Assembly: GCA_964030475.1 (NCBI GenBank) | Contig: CAXIPT010000001.1 | Location: 253,533 to 317,532 of the forward strand | From: Tethya wilhelma | Taxonomy: Eukaryota > Porifera > Demospongiae > Tethyida > Tethyidae | Length of the DNA: 64,000 bases | Direction: 5' to 3' | Shown: one piece after another, positions 11,210-23,895 of the stretch | How the letters are laid out: each line of letters starts with the position of its first letter | How positions within the stretch are numbered: the stretch's first letter is position 1 | Notes under the pieces: model-generated | The model's database searches: none | What the model was told of the DNA's origin: nothing | Seen by the model: only the letters and a program-made list of their open reading frames with translations | Program-made: the position numbers and the translations under genes

Positions 11210-12764
11210 TCAGTGTGGCAGTCTGTCCAGGAAGAGAGCCCTCATCTCTGCCATGCTCTCCTCAATGTGGTTGGTGAACCTCCGGGAGTCAGTCTCAGGG
11301 GAGCTGGTGAAGCTGGACACATGGAAGTAGATGAAGTAGTCTCCTTGGATGATGTAGGAGACACCGTAGCCATCCTCAGCCACCTGAGAGCAAAGACCAC
11401 ACACATAAACCACACACAATGATTGGCTACCCACAGTGTGTGTGTGTGTGGAGATGTTATAGAAGTGCACGTGGCACAGATAACTGAGTCAGTTAGCACA
11501 GAATGTGTGGCATCTGCCAAGCTTCTCAACATCTCAACAATATTAATACTAATTTTTTGGTCATTAACATAATTAGGGGGAGTATATATCTTCAGTCTGC
11601 CCATCATACACTAGGCAACATGTTGCCAGCAATAGCTCACAGCAGACATTGAGAGGAGCTACTAGTTGCTTGGATCAGAGAAGCTTTCTATGTTAAGCAA
11701 CATGTCGCTCATGTCGCTTCTAATTATCTTGTGATATTGCAAATAACAAATACCGTATAGCGGGAAATTTTCGTTGGTGCAAAATTTCGTATAAACGTGC
11801 CAGAAAAAATTTTCATCGGGGCGCACTTGTATAAAGTAAATGCGGAAGTTAAATTTTCGTATATTCAAATGGCATTCGAAAAATACAAAAATTTTCTGCC
11901 ATACAGTAGCTGGTGTATGACAACATTTACTGTTTGGAAAGATGCTATGGTTATTGCTGGCTAGAAGCTGCTCAGCTACAGTGACCCACTGACTGACCGG
12001 TCCAAAGCCCCCTCCAGGGGACATCTTGTGAGGTTCCTTGTTGAAGTTCAGTTTCCCCGTCTGCTGCGACGGTGTCTGGCTGGTGGAGAGCCGCCATGGC
12101 TCATGGAGCACCTTGGACAGGAAGGGGCTGTCTATCTTGAGGTACTTGGACATGACGTAGAGGCAGAACAGGTGTCTGTCTATGCCCTCTCCGGTCATGG
12201 CCTTCTTGTAGCTCAGAGCGTGGTGCTCAGCCGCCTTGTACAACAGACGCTTACGCTCCTCAGTCTAAATAAAGGAATGAACAAGAGTAAAATTGAAACA
12301 CACACAACACTTGTTCCTGCAGTACTTACACTGGTGTTTGGGTCACACATTGCCCTCACGAAGGCCGTGGACTCCATAGTAACAGGCCTCACCGTCTCAG
12401 TCCTCCCCTCGCGGAACAGACGGGTCATGGAAGCCTCATAAGTGAGACAGAACTTCTCCCCAGCATCCTACGAGGACACACCCATACAACTGGTGAGTAC
12501 CCCCTACACCCAGGGGGTACAACTCGACAGTACCCCCTACACCCAGGGGCTCAAATGACATGTAACAAACATATACAACACATCGGGAAACTTCCATCAC
12601 TAACACAAGAGGTGGAAATTAAACACACGGAAATTTAAAAACAATTACTAAAAAATTATGTTCATCTTAAAAAAAATTTACACAAAATTTATAGCAGTGA
12701 AATCTCTCAACTTAGAGCCAATAATAGAACTTAGTGTGTGTGGCCTGAGGGTAACAACAGAGAG

Positions 12765-12797
<33 letters not shown>

Positions 12798-14095
12798 TCA
12801 CCTTGTAGTAGGCCAGCTGTACGGCCATCTGGATGAAGGCATCAGGGCTGAGAGAGCACTTCTTGATGTCCCCCTTGCCAAAGGCATTGTGCTCCAACAC
12901 GTAGAGGTCAAGGTCAGCGATCTGTTTCTGAGCTGAGCTGAGGGCCTCCTCTATCCTGGAGACAGCCAGGGGTTTAATCTCCCACTGGAGGCGCTGGGGG
13001 GCGGGGGGAGTGCCTCGGATGACCCCCATACAATGACCATCAGGACGGTAGCCAATCTTGTGCTCCAGATTACAGGAGTACTCCAGGACATACCCAATGA
13101 TTGGAGCATCAGCCCATGAGTGTTCAGCATTGATACCAAGCTGAGGGAGAAGATGAAATATAAGTCAGTATAGAAGACCATGGTGAGGGACTTATCAAAC
13201 CATCTGTTGTAACCGTTTCCATGGAGGAGATCCCTGCAGTACTCAGTGACCCCATCACAGCTGTCCCCCTGAAGAGAGAGATGGGGGAGGGCAGAATGAT
13301 AGCAAACTTTTGGGCTATCTTTATTTCTAAGTATTGTCTAAGTAAGTTGCTGCCTTCATAGCTTTTTACCGTTGAGCTACCAAGCTTCCAAAAACCCTCC
13401 TATTACTTTAAGGTATTCAACACGCTTCCTTTGACCTACCTCCCTGCAAGTCACTGGCTTCTTGTCGTCAAAGAAGATCACCAGTGCAGCCTGTGTGTGT
13501 GTGTGTGTGTGTGTGACAAGTACAATTATTCACCATAGTAACCGTAGTATGCACCTCCCACTTGTAAGCATACATGTGTGCACATGTTTGCATATTTCCC
13601 TACAGTACTGTGAGGCATCCACCATGATTGCAGGAAAATCAATCATAGAGAGACAGAAAGGTAAAAATCTCCTGGGGGTATGGACTTGTTCTTATGATCA
13701 TTTTGTCACATTGCACGGTACCCCTCCCCCTCCCAAACATTGATACCCCCTCATAGTGATATTCCTGACAGCCCCCCTGATGTTGACCCCCTCACCTTGT
13801 CAATGATGTTCAGGGACTTCTTGTTGACCCCGGAGGAGAAGTGCATCTCTCTAGTCTCTGCCCAGGACTTCCTGTCGTGTGCCGTGAGGGCAGGAAGGTG
13901 CTCCTCCCCCGGCCCAACGGGGCTGGTGTCATCCAATACGGCCTGGAATTGGACCTCCATCTCAGCCGCAGACAGGGGCCTCTTCCCACGGGCCAGATCA
14001 ACCTTGAACCATCGGCCTTGGTTGCAACAGGCAATGTAGTTGCTCTCCTCACCAGGAGTGTGGACCAGCTTGTCTGGAGGGAGGGAGAGAGGGAG

Positions 14096-14131
<36 letters not shown>

Positions 14132-15015
14132 GTGTGTGTGTGGAGAGGGAAGAAAGAACAGAGTTGTGAATGTCTATAAAGAAATCCACCAGCTGCTAAA
14201 CATTTAATTTACTGCATAGCTAGAAATCTCAGCTCTCGATTTTTTGCTAATTGCCAAAACCTTCAATAAAGCTTATATTATGTTCCTAAACACTGTATTT
14301 TGAAACTCTCCTATAGAGCTGGGCTAAGGGCTGGCTGGTCAATTAGAAGAGCTGAGGCAGTGACTGACCTGCCTCCAGTCCTGGTATCCTGGTGGTGCCA
14401 AAGAGCCTCTCGTACTGGGCCGAGCAGAGGGGAATGGCGTTCTGGAAGATGAGAGGCTTCAACCTCTCACTCTCTATGTCCTTCTTCAGCTTCAATAACA
14501 TCCAGGAGACCATGGCTGCCCGGGCCGCTGGGATGGTGGTCAGGTGACCCTTGAGTTGGTCCTGAGGGGGGGAGAGAGAGAGAGGGGAACTGGTTGGCAC
14601 CTGGCTATGATCATTGCTACTGGGTGGGTTATGATACAGTACACTGGGCAATCTCATAACAGCAGTACCAGTTAGCCTATAATATGACAGACTGAAGTAC
14701 CATAGATCGGGAAATTTTCTTTGGTAAAATATTTTGCTAAATTTTTGCCTAGTTTAATTTTATCATTGGAGACGATTCTGTAAAGATAGCAAAAAAAAGT
14801 CGTCGGTGAAAATTTTTAATGACAAAAATTACTCAATCTATGGTATTTCGATCTCAAGATTTCCTTTCTACCCGAGGCAGTGCTACAGGAGTTGATGAGT
14901 TGAATGACTCACACAGGCATAGTAGTTGGAGTTGATCATGAGAGATGAGCGGCCATGGAGATACACATACTGCTCCCACCAGTCAGTCACCTGAGGGGAG
15001 GGGGGAGAGGTGACC

Positions 15016-15104
<89 letters not shown>

Positions 15105-15963
15105 NNNNNNNNNNNNNNNNNNNNNNNNNNNNNNNNNNNNNNNNNNNNNNNNNNNNNNNNNNNNNNNNNNNNNNNNNNNNNNNNNNNNNNNNNNNNNNNN
15201 NNNNNNNNNNNNNNNNNNNNNNNNNNNNNNNNNNNNNNNNNNNNNNNNNNNNNNNNNNNNNNNNNNNNNNNNNNNNNNNNNNNNNNNNNNNNNNNNNNNN
15301 NNNNNNNNNNNNNNNNNNNNNNNNNNNNNNNNNNNNNNNNNNNNNNNNNNNNNNNNNNNNNNNNNNNNNNNNNNNNNNNNNNNNNNNNNNNNNNNNNNNN
15401 NNNNNNNNNNNNNNNNNNNNNNNNNNNNNNNNNNNNNNNNNNNNNNNNNNNNNNNNNNNNNNNNNNNNNNNNNNNNNNNNNNNNNNNNNNNNNNNNNNNN
15501 NNNNNNNNNNNNNNNNNNNNNNNNNNNNNNNNNNNNNNNNNNNNNNNNNNNNNNNNNNNNNNNNNNNNNNNNNNNNNNNNNNNNNNNNNNNNNNNNNNNN
15601 NNNNNNNNNNNNNNNNNNNNNNNNNNNNNNNNNNNNNNNNNNNNNNNNNNNNNNNNNNNNNNNNNNNNNNNNNNNNNNNNNNNNNNNNNNNNNNNNNNNN
15701 NNNNNNNNNNNNNNNNNNNNNNNNNNNNNNNNNNNNNNNNNNNNNNNNNNNNNNNNNNNNNNNNNNNNNNNNNNNNNNNNNNNNNNNNNNNNNNNNNNNN
15801 NNNNNNNNNNNNNNNNNNNNNNNNNNNNNNNNNNNNNNNNNNNNNNNNNNNNNNNNNNNNNNNNNNNNNNNNNNNNNNNNNNNNNNNNNNNNNNNNNNNN
15901 NNNNNNNNNNNNNNNNNNNNNNNNNNNNNNNNNNNNNNNNNNNNNNNNNNNNNNNNNNNNNNN

Positions 15964-16033
<70 letters not shown>

Positions 16034-17196
16034 CAACTGGTCCATTGTAATGCTCTACTAACAGCCAACACAGAATGTGACATGAATGTCTTGCCATGAA
16101 AACAACATAGGAAAATAAATTTTGTTTAGGTGGACAATCAGAATCATTGCAGACTAAGCCAAGATAAACTGCTGTATAACACACATCGATAGATATGTAC
16201 ATATACACACACATACACACATGGCTATATGTAGTATGGTAGCTGTGTTGTGTTGTAAACATAAACAACACAAGTTTGCCTACGTAATCTTCAAAGACTG
16301 AACGTGCTCAAAAACATTCAAAGCTGAAAGAAGTCCCCAAAACTAGTCTCAAGACATTAGACATTGCACACATCCTAGATATCATTGTCATCTACCTCAG
16401 TGGCAAGATAAAGTCAGCCACATTCCCAGGCTCATGCCCCCCTACCTCACAGGAAGAAGAGAGAGAGAGAGAGAGAGCCTGGGAACCAGGCCAGGTGGAG
16501 GCGGTGATGATATGTTATGACATTGTGCAGAGGTTGGAATCACTGCACTCTGATCAAAGGATCTGATTGCAGACCACATGACTGGACCCAGCCACATTCT
16601 ATATCCTGTGGGTTACATCACCACTGCATTCCAAGAGTATGTCTCTGCTAGCGCTAATGGATAGCTACACAGTGAGGACAGCTTCTATGAATGCAAGCCC
16701 TACCAAACAAAGGGAACACTGCTACTAGCAGTAGTAAGAGTCAAATATAATTGTTGCAGGAAAGCTATCACCACAAGCCAAATTCAAATTAAGAGATCAC
16801 ATTGCCACAGAAAATGCCCCCACAACTGTCAATGCCATGCAATGCTTCATCAGTTTCCCGCAACACCAAATTCCTAGCCACATTTGGACAAGAGATGGTT
16901 GTAACATTTTAACACACACACCTTGACAGCTTGTTGAGGGTGGTCACCACGCCATAGGAGGGGTCCGAGCCGCTCCAATAGAGGCCAAATATCAGCGCCA
17001 GGAGGACCGCCAGAGAGACGGGAGAAGCTGGGAAGACGCCCTTCAGCACAGCGTTGCGAATCTTGGCATAGCGATACTTGTAGATGCCAAAGAATGACTT
17101 GAGGGCTTGTTTGACGGCCTCCTTGTCGAAATGAACGTGAATGCCTTCATCGGTGACGGCAAACTGGAAGGCCACAGCTTGATGGGCCTCCGCCAT
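11210..17196 (-). CDS. CPT1: carnitine O-palmitoyltransferase 1 (CPT1)
   Basis: CPT1 sits in the mitochondrial outer membrane and transfers long-chain acyl groups from CoA to carnitine, the rate-limiting entry to beta-oxidation. Exons in phase: 17196-16922, gap, 14990-14913, 14561-14369, 14073-13796, 13490-13440, 13268-13179, 13140-12802, 12467-12330, 12264-11998, 11383-11210, about 627 visible residues. The N terminus [12 protein letters not shown] is nearly identical to vertebrate CPT1, including the malonyl-CoA regulatory segment. [40 protein letters not shown] (catalytic His codon near 13120), [25 protein letters not shown] and STSQTP are all present. About 130 residues (second membrane span and linker) are absent and presumably lie in the N run. 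Exon phases predict a missing coding length of 3n+1. The 13179/13140 intron would be only 38 nt with a weak GTCTTC donor and removes a short loop. It is divergent from Rabin3. Confidence 0.95.
11752..11908. mobile_element. short TIR element (CCGTATAGCGGGAAATTTTC family) in a CPT1 intron
   Basis: The ends CCGTATAGCGGGAAATTTTC and GAAAATTT-CTGCCATACAG-type sequence are inverted relatives. The same ends occur at 28301-28490, and a diverged pair (CATAGATCGGGAAATTTTC ... CAATCTATGG) lies at 14698-14845. Confidence 0.6.
14698..14845. mobile_element. diverged TIR element in a CPT1 intron
   Basis: ACCATAGATCGGGAAATTTT at the left and AAAATTACTCAATCTATGGT at the right are near-inverted repeats around an AT-rich centre. 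It appears related to the element at 11752-11908. Confidence 0.5.
15019..16030. other. (GA)n tract interrupted by an assembly gap
   Basis: A (GA)n microsatellite runs into 859 N at 15105-15963 and resumes to about 16030. The gap lies between CPT1 exon 1 and the WWEQY exon and probably hides the missing exon or exons. Open frames across the N run are artefacts. Confidence 0.9.
16031..16921. other. CPT1 intron 1 sequence
   Basis: No CPT1-like coding segment was found on the minus strand here. A short (GA)n tract lies near 16450-16480. Confidence 0.5.
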
Positions 17197-17860
17197 GTCG
17201 AGCTGCTGCTAGACTTGTTACGAGTATTAAGTCGACGTATGAGGCCGGAGGGGGATGCAGTTAGTTCAACCTGTTTAGAAAGTAAGTTAGTAAGTTAGGT
17301 ATAACTATGTCAAACTAAACTCAAGTGACGACGAGTCACTTACGTATTACCGAGTAAGAGATATTTCATAAACGTGTTCAACTTGCTTGTTAGCGGCTTT
17401 TGTTGATGGTCAGTAATTGTTGGTGAGCATTATTTAGAAAGCACGCGCTGAAATCTATGACGTCACAATTGTTCGCGCATGCGTAGAATTGATTGGATTA
17501 AACTTTGGCCACAAACTAACCACACCCATTTAATAGATCAGCAAACCACACACAGAGATGCATCATTTTGCACTGAAAGAGCTAAAACTGTGTACCTGTT
17601 AATTTTCTGCGTTTTAAGAGGAAGTCAAGCTGTTGATAAGGTGAGTGTCTCTTTGCAGATTGCTCAGTGAGGTTTGTTTGTGGCTCTGTTTAGTCAACTT
17701 GTCATGGTTTGTTGAATATTCATAACGAGCTGAAGGTGGGTCACAAATCGATCCTTGTTCCAGCATTCACGGCGCTGCGCTGCTGGTAGCAAATCATGAA
17801 TTTACTTTATATCACGTTTGTATCTCGATACAGTAGGTCACGCTATTCAAAGGCTAGACG
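17197..17860. promoter_or_regulatory. divergent promoter between CPT1 and the Rabin3-like gene
   Basis: Only 664 bp separate the start codons of the two genes, which are transcribed away from each other. The interval contains a perfect cAMP-response element, TGACGTCA, at 17458-17465, and nine bases downstream CGCGCATGCGT (17474-17484), close to the NRF-1 consensus. Both are common in CpG-type bidirectional animal promoters. A GT splice donor-like site at 17641 could end a non-coding first exon of the plus-strand gene. Binding is inferred from motifs only. Confidence 0.55.
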
Positions 17861-18591
17861 ATGGCTACTGCCAGTGAAGTGAAATCAACCTTCTATATTG
17901 AGTCACCCAGCCTAGACACCAAGGAGGCCATCAATGGAGAGCTCCCACAGTCGCTAGGAGAAGGAGGGAAACCAGAGGAGGAGAGTGGGAGAGAGAGCTG
18001 TGGAGACCACCCCTTGAAGAAGACAGAGGTCAGCCAGGAGCAAGATGAGAGCAGTAGTGGAGTGGTGCCCACTGGTGAGTCAGCAGCTTAGGGTGTGTGT
18101 GAACAACAGGGGCTGTGTCTCTACACACACACGCACCATAGATAATATAGCAGGGGAACTTGCACACACACGCGCACACACACACACGCACACACACACA
18201 CACACACACGCACACACACACACACACACGCACACACACACACACACACAGTGATGGTCAATGATCACCCCTCTCTGTCAGGATCAAAGCACCATGCTCG
18301 TGATAACTCCATCACCTCCTTCCAGTCTGGGATGGCCAGCCCCAGCAGTGTTGATCACATGTCCACCTCTTCCTCGTCCATTGGGTCACGTGATCTCCAC
18401 TTCGCATCACGTGATGCCATGATCGAGGTGAGGGAAGGAGAGATAGAGAGGATTTGGTTAGGCAGATCCACATCACCATATGATGGGACTCTGTCTCTGT
18501 TTTTTCACTCAATTTTGTTATAGTTTCTCTATTGTTTCTTGACAATGTCTTCTGTATTGTATACTTGATTATCAAGTAAGGATAGTATAAT

Positions 18592-18627
<36 letters not shown>

Positions 18628-19364
18628 GCACATGAGGTCAGAGTTGATCTCATCTGCCACCACGTCCAACTCCAGCCTGAGGGAGAATGGTGTGGAAGGG
18701 GAGGCTGCGATAGTCACACAACTCCTGGAGCACATTGTCTCACTCAAGATGGTATGACAGTCAATAATGATGATGTCATAATGATGTCATATTATACTAC
18801 AGGAATTGGAGAAGTTGAAGGAGGACAACAAGCAGCTGCACAGTCAGCGTTCCACCATGGACGATGAGCTGCACACACTCACAGAGAACCTCTTCGAGGA
18901 GGCCTACAAGATGGTGGACGAGGCCAAGGGGGACAAGGTAATGGCGGAGAAGAAGCTGGCTGATGCAGCCGGTAAGATTGACGCCATGGAGACTGAGATG
19001 GGCGTGCTCAAGACCCTCCTCCACACCCCCGAGGCTCAGGAGAAGCACTCCCTGAGTCCCCTGCCGCACCACAAGCACCACAGGAAGCCCTCCGTGAAGA
19101 AGGTGAGGGGTTGTGGAAGGATTGTCATCGATGCCATGAACGTGGTGGTGGTCACATAAGTAGCTGTTGCACTGGGTGACTCAATCATGGTGCTCTCTGT
19201 TAGAAGTGTTTGATATGCTATGTTATTGTAGAGTTTTGCTGTACATATACGGTACCTGACAATTGTTATAATTATGTAAATCATGTACACACACACATAC
19301 ACACTAATGTGTTCAGGTCCTTCGTAAGATCAGGAAGGTGGCCACGCCCAAGGCTCCTCCCACC
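17861..19364 (+). CDS. Rabin3/Rabin8-like Rab GEF, N-terminal half
   Basis: Rabin3/Rabin8 (RAB3IP) proteins are Sec2-type exchange factors that activate Rab8 in vesicle transport and ciliogenesis. Exons 17861-18074, 18282-18427, 18629-18751, 18803-19102 and the first 48 bp of an exon from 19317 join in phase. The N terminus is acidic and Ser-rich. The fourth exon encodes the Sec2 coiled coil with the diagnostic ENLFEEAYKMVDEAKGDK block, followed by AAGKIDAMETEMGVLKTLL, the Rab-binding GEF region. The fifth exon (VLRKIRKVATPKAPPT) stops matching at 19364/19365. The same exon and its intron continue correctly on the opposite strand at 23895. Joined, the two halves give about 461 aa, close to the ~476 aa of the human protein. 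Confidence 0.88.
18170..18250. repeat. (CA)n microsatellite in Rabin3 intron 1
   Basis: Interrupted CA dinucleotide repeat with scattered CG steps. Confidence 0.9.
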
Positions 19365-19510
19365 TTTTATGATCATAAACATTTTGTATTGTGTCTATGG
19401 GACATTCGGCCCATTCCTACTATACGTACTACCGTACGTATGATAGCCAATATATAACAGGAAAATGCACTACTGATTAACATGTTCACATTGAAGTTCT
19501 ACAAACTTAC

Positions 19511-19994
19511 GATGATAAGAAACACTTTGATCTTGAGGTTGATCAATCCAATGTTGCAAATCCTTAGAATAATGAACACAATTTCAATGAGGATCCCGAG
19601 ACCAGCGATGCCAATCACCCATCCTGCAGAGCCATAAGTGTTCCTCTCCAGATCAGCTGTCTCTGTTGCATTATTCAGCCCGCTCTCAATGACCACTGAA
19701 TCCAAACTGGCCAGAGTACCGACTGCCACAGCAGCTGCCACCAGTGCTGGCAGAGAACCAAGCTGAATAATGAATAAACCAACTATGACAAGCCGGCAAC
19801 AACAATCAATGCCTTAGTGTATCCATTTGAATTGAAGACAGCTGTCTAACTGCATAATTTTTATATGCATGTGATAATTTAATCACCAGTATGGAGACAC
19901 CTCGCAGTGTCATCTCAACATTGCCTTGCCAGAAGCTAAAAATAGCCTTCCCTGGTCTTGGACCAAGGACTTTCCCAGCTACTGCTGCTGCCAT
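19511..19994 (-). pseudogene. truncated duplicate of the MARVEL-like four-TM gene (exons 1-2 only)
   Basis: Exon 1 (19994-19887) and exon 2 (19762-19511) encode the first 120 residues of the protein at 20786-21695, with about 8 extra residues in the first extracellular loop. The exon 1 donor is weak (GTGATT). No counterparts of exons 3 and 4 follow; homology ends before the break near 19365-19440. Flanking upstream sequence to about 20640 also matches that of the intact copy, so this is a segmental duplicate. It may be an unmerged allele or the 5' half of a gene whose 3' half was misplaced. Confidence 0.7.
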
Positions 19995-20785
19995 GACGAT
20001 GCTTTGGTCTCTCTTTCTCTCTTTAATATTGCTGATCACAGAGTCTAGCTGTGGTTGCAAATCTTTCTTAGTCTTGATTGACTCAAGAGTGCCAAAACTT
20101 GATGAATGCTGTAGCAATGTTTGTTCACAACACATCTGCCCCACCCTGAGAAGCCACTCAGTGAACAATTCAATGGGTAGTGATTGCATTCTTCCTTTGA
20201 AGGAGACATATCCTAGCTACTGAAGGAGCTGTTGCCATGGAGGCTAAAATCATAGGACCTTGATTGAAATATGTTGTTCAATATATCACATTACAGTCAT
20301 CATCCAAATCATACATGCCCTGTAGCTGAACAATGATGTGTACATAATTATCACCTTACATTAAACTGTGCATGTGGTTGACTTTCTGCATGTACCTTGC
20401 TGGTTATGAGTCACCATGGAAACTAAAATACAATGGAATAAAAATGCATGGGTTAGAACTAAGACTCGGGAATGGAGGTATGGAGTTTAGAGTTTTAAAC
20501 TGAGGCCACACACTAGCTAGCATGGAATGTGGATGGCAGCCAGACAAGATGACTAGCTATCGTGAGCATATATACTACAGTGCAGTACTACAGTGCAGTA
20601 CTACCTAACTGAAGATCATGACAAACAATTAAATTGTGTTGAGTGATGACAGACAGACAGTGCTATATGAATTAAAATACACAAATTGTCCGCAGGCAAC
20701 ACTGAGACTTATCTAATGATGCAATGTCAATATAAAACTTTCAGTTTGATCATTCCTCCCACTGTCAGTGGGTGGTTGTCTCCGC

Positions 20786-21695
20786 TCAGCCAGTGACGGC
20801 TTCCTTGAGGGTGTACTTGACAACCTTCTCATTCCAACCCTTCACCATGAACACCACACTCCACACACACAAGGACAGATAGAGGAAGAGAGACAGGAAA
20901 CAGAACGCCTGAAGGAGGAGAAGGAGAGAGACATTACTGATGTGTATCTATAGGGTTACCCAATGGCAACAATCAATTCAATAGCCACTTACTGCACCAG
21001 CTGCCAGTGAGTCTCGTATACTAATCCTGTCAAAGTTGGAGCTTGACACAGCATCCCAATCAGCAGCAAAGATGGCACAGGCTATTCCTCCAGCAAGATG
21101 GCCCAAGGCAAACACAACACTGAAGATCACATCCTATGAAAATTACAGTATCACAGTAGCATTATATATGGAAATTAATGTCATGCTATCATGGTGGAGC
21201 TAACATGTGCCAATGCAACTGTGTCCTGAAGGAACAGGCTAGATGATGGAATTACTCACAATGATGAGGAAGACTTTGATCTTGAGGTTGATCAATCCAA
21301 TGTTGCAAATCCTTAGAATAATGAACACAATTTCAATGAGGATCCCAAGACCAGCGATGCCAATCACCCATCCTGCAGAGCCATAGGTGTTCCTCTCCAG
21401 ATCAGCTTCGACAGGCCGCAGTACATCCAAACTGGCCAGAGTACCAACCGCCACAGCAGCTGCCACTAGTGCTGGCAGAGAACCAAACTGAGATCGACAA
21501 AATAAACCAGCACCTTCATGAGTTAATTAGCATGCAGACTGCACAATACTATGAATTGTGAACAAAAATGTGTGGTTCTGATCTCACCAGTATGGAGACA
21601 CCTCGCAGTGCTATCTCCACAATGCCTTGCCAGAAGCTAAAGATTGCCATCCCTGGTCTTGGACCGAGGACCTCCCCAGCTACTGCTGCTGCCAT
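20786..21695 (-). CDS. four-transmembrane MARVEL-like protein
   Basis: Exons 21695-21588, 21487-21260, 21133-20993 and 20908-20786 join in phase 0 to 199 aa. The protein has four hydrophobic segments: GVSILFGSLPALVAAAVAVG, VIGIAGLGILIEIVFIIL, a DVIFSVVFALGHLAGGIACA span, and FLSLFLYLSLCVWSVVF. There is a short cytosolic N terminus and a Lys-rich C-terminal tail. This topology and size fit MARVEL-domain proteins (membrane apposition and vesicle traffic), but no diagnostic residue makes the assignment certain. All splice sites are canonical. A partial duplicate lies downstream at 19511-19994. Confidence 0.7.
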
Positions 21696-22465
21696 GACGA
21701 TATGGTCTCTCTCTTATCAGTGTGTCGATCAGCTTGTGCCAGAGGTTGAAATCAAACCAAGTGCTATATGAGATGAACCACTCAACTTGTTCAGCACCAA
21801 AACTTGATGAATATTAATACTGTAAGCAGTGTTTGCTCACAACACAACCTATAGCTACCCGACCGTAAGAAACCATTGAACAAGCAATGGACATTCCTCC
21901 TCTGATAGGCCACTGAAGGGGATGTTGTCATGGAGGGTTAGGACTGGCAATGATAAGGCTGCATGAAGTTGTACACTTCTATGACCATAAAACCCAAATA
22001 ACCTGCCCATGGTCATTGTGAGCAGAATAAATAATATTGTAGGTAGTCACCTTGCAAATGGGTTCATCACCATGGAAACCATGCACAGACAATGACAGCT
22101 ACATGTAGGTTGAATGCATGGCATCAGAATGAAGACTGGGGAATGGAGGTATGGAGTTTGGAGTTTAGTTCAAACTGAGACCGCACACTAGCTAGATGGC
22201 AGCCAAACAAGGTGACTAGCTACATAGCTTGAGTATCATACTACAGTGGAGTACTACCTAACTGAAGACCAGGACAAACAATTGAACAGAGATAGTGATG
22301 ACAATGTAATATCAAAACACACAATTGTCAATATTATACTTTAATAATAAATTCAATAAACAAACAGTAAAAGAGAATCTGAAAACACAAGAACAAATAA
22401 ACAACACACAATAACAATAACAATACTTATAATATCATGTACACATACAGTGTCATAGTGAGTCA

Positions 22466-22692
22466 TCAGTGAGAGTCAGGGAGGTGAAGTGATAGTCTGG
22501 ATAGGGTCATCAGAGCTCTTAACCTTGCCATCTGCCAGTATAACTTGGTTGCTATGGCAACACATACAATATACATTAGGTCATCTCACTGTCAATACAA
22601 TCCTACAGGTGAGTTGAGGCTTACATTCTAATTTGATAATGCCCTTCTGCACATAGCTGATAAAGGTGTAGAAGTCACAAACAGCTGCAATC

Positions 22693-22749
<57 letters not shown>

Positions 22750-23277
22750 GGGTAAGTGAGGTTGCTAGTTGCTCTCTGCCTCTCCTTACCCTGTCCCTAC
22801 ACTGCTGTGAGATGTAGTGCCATTGTTGAGACTCTCCCAGCTTCAGTCGGTGGGTACAAGGTGCACTGCTACTCCCAGATAGAGCACACTCACTCTCATC
22901 ACTGTGTGTGGGAGGAGAGGACAATGGTCATTAGTGTGTACTTGAAACACTCATTGAAAAACATTGATAATTTCTTATCAGAAGGTATTGTTTTAGTTTC
23001 TTATTAGGTGTCTATACCACCTTGAACCAACAGAAGCAACACAGGAGAGAGAGTGACTATTGGTTCTGAGTGATGGTTGGCCTACCTTCCTTCATTGGAG
23101 CCACTGGACCATGTCTCCATTAGGAGGTTGTTTTCACTGACAGCTTGGAGCACATCAGATGATAGCTGTGGGTGTGTATGTGTGTTTGAGGTTTAGGAAT
23201 GTGTGTTATCATTATCACTGAGCTAGGCTGAATGGCAGGCAGTGAGACTCACACAAACAGCAAAACATTGTTGCTTC

Positions 23278-23359
<82 letters not shown>

Positions 23360-23895
23360 NAAACCTGTACATCTACAAATGAACAACTACCTAACTCACG
23401 GATTGATTCTTGAAGGAGAGACAAGGCTTCACGTCCAGCTCCAGCACAGTGCTCAGGTAAGGATGGTCCTTGGAGCTCCCCAGCTGCCCTATCCAGTCAC
23501 TGAAGTCACCATAGTCACTGGGCATCAGCTGGATGGAGGACAGAGGAGAGACACAGGGTATATGAGACAAAGAGAATAGTTAGTAAGTCCCATCAAAGAA
23601 TGAAAGGTCTCTCTAATGGCTAGTCTGATCCCTAAGAAGAAACTGTGATAGAGGCTACACAGTGTCAGGAAATGCAACAACCTATGAGTCAGCTAATTGT
23701 GGCTGTTTCTCCCTCTCCAAGCAGCACCACCTCCCCCTCCCCCCTGATAGAGTGCCCCCCTCTCACCTCCCCCTCTGTGAGGAGGGCCCCCTTGGTGTCC
23801 CCCTTGTGTTCAACCAGAGCAACAGGAGTGGAGGTCACCTTCTCCTTGGTTGGAGGAGCCTTGGGTGTGGCCACCTTCTTGATCTTACGTAGGAC
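22466..23895 (-). CDS. Rabin3/Rabin8-like Rab GEF, C-terminal half
   Basis: Exons 23895-23767, 23528-23400, 23165-23086, 22901-22790, 22691-22625 and 22551-22466 join in phase. The first repeats VLRKIKKVATPKAPPT from the plus-strand half and continues it. Later exons match the conserved C-terminal region of Rabin3/8: FSDWIGQLG, ECALSGSSSAPCTHRLKLG with its CAL...C/H pattern, QWHYISQQCRDR, AVCDFYTFISYVQKGIIK, and a last exon LYWQMARLRALMTLSRLSL, with stop at 22466. Together with 17861-19364 this completes one gene of about 461 aa. The upstream intron (23896-23952) is homologous to the intron at 19257-19316. This points to one locus split by a misoriented contig or an inversion. Confidence 0.88.
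22694..22746. repeat. (GA)n microsatellite in a Rabin3 intron
   Basis: Pure GA dinucleotide tract forming the polypyrimidine side (minus strand) of the exon 22691 acceptor. Confidence 0.9.
23284..23360. repeat. (CA)n microsatellite ending in a single N
   Basis: CA repeat in a Rabin3 intron; the single N at 23360 marks an unresolved repeat length or a contig join. Confidence 0.9.

Noticed and set aside
14883..16271. Long open frames on both strands spanning the N run
   Set aside because: They consist of (GA)n translation and unknown residues; no protein evidence.
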